Source: Veillonella montpellierensis DSM 17217 (GTDB taxonomy: Bacteria; Bacillota; Negativicutes; Veillonellales; Veillonellaceae). Taken from it: a DNA stretch of 64,000 bases. Every line of letters starts with the position of its first letter. The first letter of the stretch is position 1. Below are positions 1-7,824 of the stretch, in pieces. Position numbers and translations under genes: made by a program. The stretch lies in assembly GCF_000426745.1 (NCBI RefSeq), contig NZ_AUFY01000001.1:1-64000 (forward strand). Reading direction: 5' to 3'. The notes under the pieces were generated by a model that had not been told where the DNA came from, made no database searches, and saw nothing but the letters and a program-made list of their open reading frames with translations.

Positions 1-186
1 ATCCGGACAGCATTCCGCCTCGATAATTTCTACATTTTTTCTCTTACTTAAATCTCTTAGAATTTTACCTACATCAACTTTTATCCGACCATAAATTATT
101 TGCCTTCTATACTTTGGAGCAAAAACAATATGATATTTACATCTCCATTTACTATGTGATAAGCTTTTTACGTCATTCATTGACAT
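1..186 (-). CDS. tnpA: IS200-like transposase TnpA (5' part only)
   Basis: Sixty-two codons are visible before the window edge. The protein begins MSMNDVKSLSHSKWRC and continues with KYHIVFAPKYRR, the conserved N-terminal block of Y1-type HUH single-strand transposases; the HUH motif and catalytic tyrosine would lie beyond the edge. The start is ATG at 186, or ATG at 180, which sits at a better distance (about 10 nt against 4) from the AGGAGG Shine-Dalgarno at 191-196. That Shine-Dalgarno lies inside a long hairpin (188-249), so translation is probably repressed. Intactness of the gene cannot be judged. Confidence 0.85.
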   Translation of the reverse strand, partial: MSMNDVKSLSHSKWRCKYHIVFAPKYRRQIIYGRIKVDVGKILRDLSKRKNVEIIEAECCPD

Positions 187-187
187 T

Positions 188-249
188 GAACCTCCTATGT
201 TAAAATGTTGTGGTTACCAGACCAACTTCATTTTATCACTAGGAGGTTC
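188..249 (-). promoter_or_regulatory. tnpA leader hairpin sequestering the Shine-Dalgarno
   Basis: In the tnpA mRNA a 10-bp perfect outer stem (188-197 with 240-249) and a 7-bp inner stem (201-207 with 229-235) enclose a G/C-containing loop. The outer arm contains the AGGAGG ribosome binding site. IS200 tnpA is known to be held down by a comparable 5' UTR hairpin; that the same happens here is inference. Confidence 0.7.
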
Positions 250-325
250 TTTCCTTTTCTCTAAGAAATTTTACTGACCCCCAGTTTAACTGGGGGTTTA
301 ATCATGCCTATTCGGCGTACAATAA

Positions 326-359
326 AAAAGAGCAGATATATAATAAAATCTGCTCTTTT
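326..359 (-). terminator. Intrinsic terminator of the cbiK-like gene
   Basis: AAAAGAGCAGAT pairs with ATCTGCTCTTTT around an A/T loop. Read on the minus strand the hairpin is followed by a run of T, 22 nt past the stop codon of the gene ending at 381. Confidence 0.85.
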
Positions 360-380
360 CTCATACATTATCAGTACCTT

Positions 381-1247
381 TTAGGCCAATGACCGAACTG
401 ACGCTACTGAATCTTCACTTTTACAAGCTGAACGTCTTCTTTCTGCCATTCTCATAGTCTGCGATAAATGTTTTAAAAATAACTCTTGAATATATGGATT
501 TTCTCCTAGTCCTTCATTCCAAATAGAAACACTATAGCCTTCTTCCGTTAACAATGCATAAATCGAATCGGACCGATCGCCCCCTAAATAATCCATTAAA
601 TGTGTAGAACCAATTAATGCCAATGGTACCACTAGAATATCTTGATAAGATATTCTATTTAAAATATGTAAAGCTTGTTTAAAATTAGGGAAGCCATTAG
701 CTGTAAAAACTACCATATTAGGTGCTGCACCATATAGACATTTCAGTTGTAATGCACTAAATTCTAGCTGATTCTGTCCATTCGCCATTAATACGATTGC
801 TTTATCGATAGCTTTAGTACTAACATGTTTAACAATTGCTTCAATTGTTGCTGTATAGTCATCCGCATAATTTTTTACGCCTAATGATGTCAATAAAGGT
901 TTTCCTACCGCAATTTGTGTAAAACCATATTCTCTTGTATGAATCATTTTCATAACTTGTTTTCTCATCTGTTGATAACATTGATCACTTACCAAGGCAA
1001 ATGGTTGAATATAAACTTCTTCTATATCTTCAGCTCTTAAGCTTTGTAAGGCTTCTTGTAAAGTCATAACACGCGTATCGTATTTTTCGTTCCACTTTTC
1101 CACTAATGCATCCGATAAGAAAACTCTTCGAATAGCCACATCTCCATAAATAGACTTCACTTTTGATTCCATTGCACCTATTGATTTTTCCACCGCATCT
1201 TGATATACCGACCCAAATGATGCAATAATAATTCCTTGTTTTGTCAT
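381..1247 (-). CDS. CbiK-family protein with degenerate metal site
   Basis: A 288-residue cytoplasmic protein with no signal peptide and the overall pattern of anaerobic sirohydrochlorin cobaltochelatase CbiK (IIIASFGSVY at the N-terminus, paired Rossmann-like halves). CbiK uses two histidines and one glutamate at the metal site. Here the first His position reads MANGQ (Asn156) instead of a HG motif, and the Glu position reads FTANG (Asn184). Only the last His survives (STHLMD, His216). The exported paralogue at 1899 keeps all three. The gene is therefore probably not a working chelatase; it may bind tetrapyrrole or metal differently, act as a scaffold, or be decaying. The reading frame is intact, which argues against simple decay. 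It is divergent from the B12-riboswitch transcript. Confidence 0.75.
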   Translation of the reverse strand: MTKQGIIIASFGSVYQDAVEKSIGAMESKVKSIYGDVAIRRVFLSDALVEKWNEKYDTRVMTLQEALQSLRAEDIEEVYIQPFALVSDQCYQQMRKQVMKMIHTREYGFTQIAVGKPLLTSLGVKNYADDYTATIEAIVKHVSTKAIDKAIVLMANGQNQLEFSALQLKCLYGAAPNMVVFTANGFPNFKQALHILNRISYQDILVVPLALIGSTHLMDYLGGDRSDSIYALLTEEGYSVSIWNEGLGENPYIQELFLKHLSQTMRMAERRRSACKSEDSVASVRSLA

Positions 1248-1332
1248 AGCTAGACCTCCATATATAGTTACAACACCTTTGTTAAATGTACCTTAATGTA
1301 TATATCACATAACAAATATACTGAAATGTGTT

Positions 1333-1357
1333 ATCATTATTCTATCAATTATCATAC
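1333..1357. promoter_or_regulatory. Possible Fur-like hexamer array
   Basis: Read on the minus strand the stretch is GATAAT, TGATAG, AATAAT, GATAAC in tandem, resembling the repeated GATAAT-type hexamers of Fur boxes. It lies about 100 nt upstream of the cbiK-like gene ending at 1247. AT-rich background makes chance matches likely, so this is tentative. Confidence 0.3.
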
Positions 1358-1414
1358 GTCATAATCTTAGATTAGTCAATGAGAAATATTATCAATATTG
1401 TGTATTTGTGATAT

Positions 1415-1455
1415 TTGACACACTCTTTCTCATTTGATATGATTATGTCAAATGA
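1415..1455 (+). promoter_or_regulatory. Sigma-70-type promoter with overlapping inverted repeat
   Basis: TTGACA (1415-1420), 17 bp, TATGAT (1438-1443) is a near-consensus housekeeping promoter just upstream of the cobalamin riboswitch. An 8-bp inverted repeat, TCATTTGA (1430-1437) and TCAAATGA (1448-1455), straddles the -10 box. This is the layout of a repressor operator, so the transcript may have a protein switch as well as the RNA switch. Confidence 0.65.
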
Positions 1456-1464
1456 ATATAGGCG

Positions 1465-1712
1465 ATCAAGGTGTACACTATATTAATAGTATATAATGTC
1501 GAATATATCCTATTAATATTAGTACTTAATATGAAAAGTGTAGTGAATGCTACCGCGGTCCCGCCACTGTGAAGGGGAGTCCATTCAATACGTCACTGAG
1601 TTATATAACTTGGGAAGGCGAATGTAACAATGAACCGAAGCCAGGAGAACTGCCTTGACGATATTACCCAGAACCCACGAGCGATGGATAGGTAATATAT
1701 ACCTATCGTTGG
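1465..1712 (+). ncRNA. Cobalamin riboswitch upstream of cbiK-like/btuF-like genes
   Basis: The conserved core GCGGTCCCGCCACTG (near 1554-1569), the GGGAAGGCG segment (1612-1620) and the B12 box AGCCAGGAGAACTGCC (1639-1654) identify an adenosyl/methylcobalamin aptamer. An inverted repeat GATAGGT/ACCTATC (1687-1707) closes the 3' side. The outer limits are approximate. The terminator at 1812-1839 is the likely expression platform, so high B12 should switch off the exported chelatase and binding-protein genes that follow. Confidence 0.93.
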
Positions 1713-1811
1713 AATGTATCAAACGTATGTATATATGTTCACTTATGTAACGATTTTTCTACTTCATATAGCATATTACATACTGTATCTTCCCCCTAGT
1801 ATATACGTCCT

Positions 1812-1839
1812 ATCTCTCCTCTTCTGGAGAGATTTTTTA
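1812..1839 (+). terminator. Riboswitch-linked intrinsic terminator
   Basis: ATCTCTCC, a 6-nt loop and GGAGAGAT are followed by a T run, about 60 nt ahead of the next start codon. Its position between aptamer and gene marks it as the regulated terminator. Confidence 0.85.
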
Positions 1840-1898
1840 TACCTATATTCATGATGTATTTTATTTTATTTTGTAGATAAATTTAAAGGAGAATGTAT

Positions 1899-2897
1899 AT
1901 GAAACACGCTATCCGAAAAACATTAACTACTACACTTACTATGGCTGTTATGGCAGGTTGTATGGGAGTATCTACTTCTCATGCCGCTTATATGCTAAAT
2001 GCAGAAGTTACCGATCCTACACCAGCCTTACAACAAGCATCTCAAATTGGCGTAAGAACTTATGAAAATCCTCAACTTCAATACAAAGAAAATAAAGATG
2101 CTATTCTTGTTATGAGCTTTGGTACAACATATAAAGATACTCGTGCTAAAACAATCGATGCCACTGTGGATGCAATCAAAGCCGCACATCCAAATACAAA
2201 AGTAGTGACTGCTTTTACTTCCCATATCATTCGTGACAGAATCAAAGCTAACGAAGGAATCACATACCCTACTCCTGAAGAAGCACTTGATCAATTAAAA
2301 GATGAAGGATATTCTCGTGTAGCATTAACATCTCTTGATGTAATTCCAGGCATGGAATATAACTATGATGTAGCAGTATTTAATCTATATAAACAAAACT
2401 TCAAAAAAATGACATTAGGTACTTCTCTAATGTACTGGATGGGTCAAGAAAATCAAAGTGATGACATTATAGAAGCTCTTAATGCACTTAAAACTCAATT
2501 CCCTGCAGTAGGAAAACAAGATGCTGTACTAGTTATGGCTCATGGTACTCCAGATCCTTCTAATGCTTATTACTCTGTCATCCAAGATCGTATCACATCT
2601 ATGGGATTACCTAACACATACATCTATACAGTAGAAGGTTGGCCTTCCCTAGAAACTGTTATTCCTCAATTAAAAGCAAAAGGCATCAAACATGTAACAT
2701 TAATGCCTCTAATGATGGTTGCTGGTGATCACGCTAATAACGATATGGCTGGTGATGAACCTGATTCTCATAAATCCATTCTAGAAAAAGAAGGATTTGC
2801 TGTAGATACTTATATCCATGGTATTGGTGAAAACACTGCAATACGTCAATTATTTGTAGAACGTGCTAATGAAGCTTGGAATGCATTAGTAAAATAA
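1899..2897 (+). CDS. Exported CbiK-like cobaltochelatase
   Basis: A 332-residue CbiK-family protein with an N-terminal export signal (MKHAIRKTLTTTLTMAVMAG, then STSHA before the mature part). A MAGC motif within the signal could alternatively be lipidated. All three metal-site residues are present: His215 (MAHGT), Glu246 (TVEGW) and His278 (AGDHAND-like). This resembles the periplasmic CbiK type described in Desulfovibrio vulgaris. ATG at 1899 is preferred over 1893 because AAAGGAG ends about 7 nt before it. The gene is controlled by the cobalamin riboswitch and precedes a binding lipoprotein by 26 nt, so the pair probably handles cobalt or tetrapyrrole outside the cytoplasm. The physiological substrate of exported CbiK proteins is not settled. 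Confidence 0.85.
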   Translation: MKHAIRKTLTTTLTMAVMAGCMGVSTSHAAYMLNAEVTDPTPALQQASQIGVRTYENPQLQYKENKDAILVMSFGTTYKDTRAKTIDATVDAIKAAHPNTKVVTAFTSHIIRDRIKANEGITYPTPEEALDQLKDEGYSRVALTSLDVIPGMEYNYDVAVFNLYKQNFKKMTLGTSLMYWMGQENQSDDIIEALNALKTQFPAVGKQDAVLVMAHGTPDPSNAYYSVIQDRITSMGLPNTYIYTVEGWPSLETVIPQLKAKGIKHVTLMPLMMVAGDHANNDMAGDEPDSHKSILEKEGFAVDTYIHGIGENTAIRQLFVERANEAWNALVK

Positions 2898-2923
2898 TTT
2901 ACATAGTATACAAGAAAGTGTGA

Positions 2924-3877
2924 ATGATTGTGAAAAAGAACTTTCTTCTCTTAGTTATTTGTATTATTACCCTACTATGTGCGGGTTGTAATAAAAATAT
3001 AGGCTCTAATGCAGAGGCAACTAAAAATATAACCTTTAAGGGAGAAACGTACACAGTACCATCTAATCCAGAAAAAATAATTACTCTCTCTAACTCGTTG
3101 CTATCTATGCTAGATGCTGTTGATGGTAAGGCAATCGCTAGAGTAGAAACTAACGATCCTCTACCTGATAAATTAGCTGCCTTACCTACTATTGGTCATA
3201 CATCAACACCTTCTGTAGAGGCAATCATTGGTATGCACCCAGACTTAATATTAGGGCTAGCTAATCAACATGATAAACTAAAAGATCAATTAACAAGTAA
3301 TCATTTGCCTTACATACTAATTAATTATGATGGCATCAATGATAACATTCCTCTCATCACATTATTAGGTCAATTAACTAATCACACTGATAAAGCTAAT
3401 GCGGTTATTGAAAAGTATACAAAACAAGTTGATGCGGTAAAAGAAGCCGTTAAACATGTGACTCCCGCTAAAGTAGCTATTTTACGAGCTACCGGTAAAA
3501 GTGTAACCGCAGAAACGAATTTGGCGATTACTGGTTCTATGATAGAAGAACTAGGTATGCAAAATGTAGTTATGAATCATTATACTGACAATGGTAAACA
3601 CAGCAAAACAATCCCTTACTCCTTAGAAACGTTAGCAGCGGATAATCCAGATATTATCTTCGTTGTAACCATGGGTAAGGAAGCTGATATTACAGCTACT
3701 ATGCAAAAAGAAATGACTAATAATCCTGCGTGGAATGAATTAAGTGCTGTTAAACAACAGAAAGTCTTTTATTTACCATCAAAATTATTTTTATTAAATC
3801 CAGGATTGGATACACCGAGTGCTATGGCTACATTAGTACAAGATGCGTATGGAATTACTATTCCTTCAGAAAAATAA
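2924..3877 (+). CDS. BtuF/FecB-type substrate-binding lipoprotein
   Basis: A 317-residue protein with a lipoprotein signal ending in LLCAGC (Cys22 lipidated), followed by a class III periplasmic-binding fold: VPSNPEKIITLSNS, then GHTSTPSVEAIIGMHPDLIL, typical of cobalamin, haem or ferric-siderophore binders. It is the second gene of the B12-riboswitch transcript, so a corrinoid or metal-tetrapyrrole ligand is likely. Permease and ATPase genes lie just downstream on the opposite strand and are plausible partners. ATG at 2924 is used; GTG at 2930 would also give a good signal peptide, and neither has a strong Shine-Dalgarno. Confidence 0.85.
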   Translation: MIVKKNFLLLVICIITLLCAGCNKNIGSNAEATKNITFKGETYTVPSNPEKIITLSNSLLSMLDAVDGKAIARVETNDPLPDKLAALPTIGHTSTPSVEAIIGMHPDLILGLANQHDKLKDQLTSNHLPYILINYDGINDNIPLITLLGQLTNHTDKANAVIEKYTKQVDAVKEAVKHVTPAKVAILRATGKSVTAETNLAITGSMIEELGMQNVVMNHYTDNGKHSKTIPYSLETLAADNPDIIFVVTMGKEADITATMQKEMTNNPAWNELSAVKQQKVFYLPSKLFLLNPGLDTPSAMATLVQDAYGITIPSEK

Positions 3878-3929
3878 TAATCTACTAAATTCGATGATTA
3901 TCTTTTATATGTATCTAAACTAATCTAAT

Positions 3930-3970
3930 AAAGAGCTGTCATACAGAAATAATCTGTATGGCAGCTCTTT
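3930..3970. terminator. Bidirectional intrinsic terminator
   Basis: A 17-bp stem (AAAGAGCTG.../...CAGCTCTTT) sits between the convergent binding-protein gene (+) and the ABC operon (-). A and T runs flank both sides, so it can serve both strands. Confidence 0.85.
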
Positions 3971-4170
3971 ATGTATAATAATCATTTTATATCTATACAC
4001 TAACTAAATCTATAAACTATAAAATCATATCCAATAGTTTCATACTATAGTGATAGATTCATAAATGTATTCTACCTAGTAGCAAAAAAATAATAACAAT
4101 ACAAAATATTCTAGTGAAGACAACTAGCAATTATACTTCTAATGTAACCATAATGTAATCATACTACTTA

Positions 4171-5121
4171 TTATAATAATCCATGAATTTGTACTGACAA
4201 CTGATTATTTTCATACCGAACATCGCCATTAACCATAAAAATATCTCGTAACATATGCTTGGTCATAACTGCTTTTGGGGTTCCATGTAATGCCAAGGTT
4301 CCTTGATGTATTACTGCAATCTGATGCGAATACCTCGCTGCCTGATTAAGTTCATGCAATACCATAAGTACTGTCATATGACTCTCTTTATTCAATCGTC
4401 GTAAAAGTTCCATAATTTCAAATTGATGATTAATATCTAAATACGTAGTTGGTTCATCCAATACAAGCATTTTGGGATTCTGTGCTAGCGCCATCGCAAT
4501 CCATACCCTTTGTCGTTCCCCTCCCGATAAGGAGCTAACTAGTTGCTTGCGTAAATGTGTCACTTTAGTAAATTCTAATGACTCTGAAATAATCTCTCTA
4601 TCTTCTTTAGCCGTATTCTTCCACCAATTTTGATAAGGAAATCTTCCACACCCTACCAGTTCTTCTACGATCATATCTTTTGGAATATCTGGTGTTTGTG
4701 GTAAAAATGCTAAATATTGTGCTAAAGCGCGGCGTGAATACGTTTCTATATCTTTTCCATTAATCCGAATAGAACCTGTAACGCTATGATTATAGCCTAC
4801 CATAGCTTTTAACAAAGTACTTTTACCACAACCATTAGGCCCAATCAATGTAGTAATTTTCCCTTGAGGTATCTGCCAAGTAATATCATGAAGTACACAC
4901 TTCTTATTAAAAGAAATGGACAAGTTATTAACTTCTATCGCTGTTGTTTCCGTGAAGTTACTATCATTCGATGCTTCTATAGAAGGGGTACTAATCACGT
5001 TTGTGTCTACTTTGTGCGTCTGCGATACAGGTGATGGTACACTAATCAAGTCAGAACCATCATGAGTTATTTGCTTTATAACACTAGAAGCATGAATTTT
5101 TATAGATTCATCTACACTCAT
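4171..5121 (-). CDS. FecE/BtuD-type ABC transporter ATPase
   Basis: A 316-residue ATPase of the iron/siderophore/B12 class. Walker A is GPNGCGKST (residues 94-102), the signature is LSGGERQR and Walker B reads MLVLDEPT, followed by a switch His in VLHELNQ. The first 60 residues are a hydrophilic, Ser/Thr-rich extension not normal for the family. It is probably translated, because there is no alternative Met before Walker A and GAGGAGAG precedes the ATG. Only one base separates it from the permease stop, which implies translational coupling. With the permease it likely energises uptake of the ligand of the binding lipoprotein at 2924. Confidence 0.88.
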   Translation of the reverse strand: MSVDESIKIHASSVIKQITHDGSDLISVPSPVSQTHKVDTNVISTPSIEASNDSNFTETTAIEVNNLSISFNKKCVLHDITWQIPQGKITTLIGPNGCGKSTLLKAMVGYNHSVTGSIRINGKDIETYSRRALAQYLAFLPQTPDIPKDMIVEELVGCGRFPYQNWWKNTAKEDREIISESLEFTKVTHLRKQLVSSLSGGERQRVWIAMALAQNPKMLVLDEPTTYLDINHQFEIMELLRRLNKESHMTVLMVLHELNQAARYSHQIAVIHQGTLALHGTPKAVMTKHMLRDIFMVNGDVRYENNQLSVQIHGLL

Positions 5122-5122
5122 A

Positions 5123-6118
5123 TTACTCTCTCCTCAATAAATATAAGAAAAATGGAGCTCCAAAGAAAGCCATAATAATCCCAACAGGAATCTCAACCGG
5201 ACTTACTATCGTTCGACCAATCGTATCACTAATAACTAGTACAATGGCTCCCATACAAGCAGAACTAGGAATTAAAAATCGATAATCCGTACCAATAATC
5301 ATCCTCATAATATGAGGTACAATAAGTCCTACAAATCCAATTAATCCTGCAATACTAACTGCACCAGCAGCTAATAAAGATGCTACGGCTGTCATTATGA
5401 ATCGCGTCTGTTCAACTGGTAAGCCAAGTCCTTTGGCCGTTTCATCACCCAAGCTCAAAATGGTCAATCGTTTCGCACCCATACATGCCAATACTAATCC
5501 TACAACTGTATAAGGAGCTAATACATACACTTGTGGCCAACTTCTAGCCGATAGTCCACCTACCATCCATAACAATGCCCCTTGTACGCGATCACCATAA
5601 AAGACTAATAGTGCAGAAATACCTGAACCTAAAAAAGCAGACACAGCCACCCCGGCCAATATAATTCGTGTGGGGCGAATTCCATTTTTCCATGCTAATA
5701 CATAGACCAAGATTGACGCGCTTAGCGCACCCAAGAATGCTACCATAGGAACAATATATTCATAACTAGGAAATAAAATAAGAACTATAATCCCTGCTAA
5801 CCCGGCACCAGAAGAAACACCTACAATCTGTGGATCTGCTAAAGGATTTTTCATAACTGCCTGTAATATAGCACCCGATACAGCTAAGCTAGCACCTACT
5901 AAGGCAGCCACAATATTACGTGGCAAGCGAATATTCCAAATAACCATTTCCTCAGTTGTACGAATAGTATCTGTCATAATCGTATGAATAATAGTCGATA
6001 AGCTAATTTCTACTGCTCCATATATCATCGATATAATTAAAGCTAGAATAGCCATACATGCCAAAGCGATAAGAATAATACCCCTATCAATTATTCTATT
6101 CTTATTACCTAGAATCAT
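5123..6118 (-). CDS. FecCD/BtuC-type ABC permease
   Basis: A 331-residue integral membrane protein of the FecCD family, with family motifs RLPRNIVAALVGASLAVSGA, NPLADPQIVGVSSGAG and GLIGFVGLIVPHIMR. About ten membrane segments are expected. ATG at 6118 is chosen because AGGAG lies 6 nt upstream; a longer reading to 6163 lacks a ribosome site. It follows cbiC by about 280 nt on the same strand with no clear terminator between, so cotranscription with the cbi operon is possible. The ligand is inferred from context to be corrinoid or cobalt-related; siderophore uptake is the alternative. Confidence 0.88.
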   Translation of the reverse strand: MILGNKNRIIDRGIILIALACMAILALIISMIYGAVEISLSTIIHTIMTDTIRTTEEMVIWNIRLPRNIVAALVGASLAVSGAILQAVMKNPLADPQIVGVSSGAGLAGIIVLILFPSYEYIVPMVAFLGALSASILVYVLAWKNGIRPTRIILAGVAVSAFLGSGISALLVFYGDRVQGALLWMVGGLSARSWPQVYVLAPYTVVGLVLACMGAKRLTILSLGDETAKGLGLPVEQTRFIMTAVASLLAAGAVSIAGLIGFVGLIVPHIMRMIIGTDYRFLIPSSACMGAIVLVISDTIGRTIVSPVEIPVGIIMAFFGAPFFLYLLRRE

Positions 6119-6176
6119 AACATTCTCCTGTCGTAAAAATAATGAAAAAAGTTGTACCCACACAACCTACTTGCAT
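6105..6176 (-). CDS. Possible 23-residue leader peptide of the ABC operon
   Basis: A short ORF beginning MQVGCVGTTFF has a strong Shine-Dalgarno (AAAGGAG, 8 nt upstream of ATG at 6176), better than that of the permease, and its stop codon overlaps the permease start region. The arrangement suits translational coupling or a leader peptide. No homologue is recognised, and it could be fortuitous. Confidence 0.35.
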   Translation of the reverse strand: MQVGCVGTTFFIIFTTGECYDSR

Positions 6177-6398
6177 AAAGTACAACTCCTTTCCTGTAGA
6201 ATATAATTGCTAATTTTACTTTATAAATAATGAATAGATATCTTTATAAGCATATTCTACGTATATAAAATGATAATACATTACTAGTCACTTCCACAGT
6301 AAAGCATAGTACTATTAATGTACAATTATTCTATTACGATTCTATCAATAGCTATACCTTACTATGATCCATATCTCACCTTATACACATTGAGAATA

Positions 6399-7058
6399 TT
6401 ATTTTTTGCCTTGTACAAATAACATATCATCTCTTTTGACACCTGTATAAAGCAATGCGTTTATAACAGACGCAGCAATAGGACTACCACCTTTATTGCC
6501 TTTCACTGTAATGTATGGAACAGGTGATACTTCCATTAAATAATCCTTTGATTCAGCAGCGCCTACAAATCCAACAGGAATTCCTACAATCAATGCAGGC
6601 TTAATATTTTCTTCTAAGGCAAGACGCAATACTTCATACAACGCTGTTGGTGCGTTACCAATAGCCACTACTTGACCGTCCAATTGTTTTCCAAATGTAC
6701 GCATAGCCGCAATCGAACGAGTTACGCCTAATTCCTTAGCCATAGCCGCTACTTTTTCATCTTTAATCAGACAATGTACTTCGTTACCGTGAATTTTTAG
6801 TGCTGGTTTACTAATACCTGTGCGAACCATCTCTACATCGGTGAAAATATCCGCCCCATTTTGTAATGCTTCAATACCTTTTTGAACCGCATTAGGACTA
6901 GTACGAACTAAATTAGCATAATCCACATCCCCAGATGCATGAATAGTGCGAGAGTATACTCTGATTTCATCATCTGTTAAATTTAAATCTTTTACATACG
7001 GATAAATTAATTCCATACTCTTATCTTCAATTGCTTTAGGATTTTTTACGTAATCCAT
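6399..7058 (-). CDS. cbiC: Cobalt-precorrin-8 methylmutase
   Basis: A 219-residue CbiC/CobH family protein that moves the C11 methyl to C12 to give cobyrinate. The catalytic histidine is in YSRTIHASGD (His40), followed by the conserved NAPTAL and VGFVGAAESK blocks. ATG at 7058 has GGGAGG 8 nt upstream; longer N-terminal readings run into cbiJ without a ribosome site. It overlaps the 3' end of cbiJ by 23 nt and is the last cbi gene of the operon. Confidence 0.95.
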   Translation of the reverse strand: MDYVKNPKAIEDKSMELIYPYVKDLNLTDDEIRVYSRTIHASGDVDYANLVRTSPNAVQKGIEALQNGADIFTDVEMVRTGISKPALKIHGNEVHCLIKDEKVAAMAKELGVTRSIAAMRTFGKQLDGQVVAIGNAPTALYEVLRLALEENIKPALIVGIPVGFVGAAESKDYLMEVSPVPYITVKGNKGGSPIAASVINALLYTGVKRDDMLFVQGKK

Positions 7059-7824
7059 CGATTTGTTCCTCCCATATATCAAAAAATTCTTCAATAGAAT
7101 TTGCGATTGGACCATCAATTGCAATCGCCGGTCTATCAATAACAATAACATGTACACCTAGATCAATAGCTGCCTGTAATTTAGTATCTGCGCCCCCTAC
7201 AAGCCCAGAATTTTTCATAATAACTACATCAGCTTTTGTATCAGCAAACATAACTTTATTCATATCATAACTAAAAGGGCCTTGCATAGCTATAATAAAT
7301 TTAGGACTCACACCTAACTCTTCCATAATGCCTAACACTTCTGCCGTTGGTAACACTCGAGTCCATACAGATTTATCTTGTAATGCAGGTGCTTGGGCAA
7401 AGACTTTCATAGTCTTACTACCAGTAGTTAAATAAATACGCTCCCCTAAGCTACCAGCTAATTGAGCTGCTTCTGCTTCATTAGCTACATGATGCAGTTT
7501 ATCGTAATTAGGTAATGGTACCTCTTGACGTTCAAATCGAATAAAAGGAATGTGCATCTCTTTAGCTGCCTCTTGTGCTGTAGCAGTCACAATAGCTGCA
7601 TAGGGATGACTAGCGTCAACTAATATATCAATCTGCTTGTCTTTGATCATTTGACACATCGCTGCTTTATCAAGCCTACCCGTATATACTTCAATACCTT
7701 CATGCTGTGACAGCTTAGCACCATAAGTACTGACTACAGATACAAGAACATTTTCTTGTATTGTTTCTTGAATTCTTACGGCTAAAGTACGTCCATCCAA
7801 TGTGCCTGCAATAACCCAAATCAT
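7036..7824 (-). CDS. cbiJ: Cobalt-precorrin-6A reductase
   Basis: A 262-residue CbiJ/CobK family protein. It opens with MIWVIAGTLDGR, the nucleotide-binding turn, and keeps VDASHPYA and a TGSKT motif typical of the family. It reduces the macrocycle of cobalt-precorrin-6A using NAD(P)H. It overlaps cbiH by 4 nt upstream (ATGA type) and cbiC by 23 nt downstream, so the genes are probably translated as a coupled set. Confidence 0.93.
   Translation of the reverse strand: MIWVIAGTLDGRTLAVRIQETIQENVLVSVVSTYGAKLSQHEGIEVYTGRLDKAAMCQMIKDKQIDILVDASHPYAAIVTATAQEAAKEMHIPFIRFERQEVPLPNYDKLHHVANEAEAAQLAGSLGERIYLTTGSKTMKVFAQAPALQDKSVWTRVLPTAEVLGIMEELGVSPKFIIAMQGPFSYDMNKVMFADTKADVVIMKNSGLVGGADTKLQAAIDLGVHVIVIDRPAIAIDGPIANSIEEFFDIWEEQIDGLRKKS

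Larger units (their letters stand above)
1..300 (-). mobile_element. IS200/IS605-type element, left-end portion, truncated by window
   Basis: The stretch holds the 5' part of a Y1-transposase gene plus the non-coding end of the element. A 7-bp-arm hairpin (278-284 with 290-296, CCCCCAG/CTGGGGG) lies where IS200/IS605 elements carry the subterminal palindrome recognised by the transposase. The outer boundary is placed only roughly near 300, because these elements make no target duplication and have no terminal inverted repeats. Whether a tnpB accessory gene follows cannot be seen. Confidence 0.8.

Noticed and set aside
6119-6163. Longer permease start (MWVQLF...)
   Set aside because: No ribosome site precedes it, while ATG at 6118 has AGGAG at 6 nt and begins in the normal family position.
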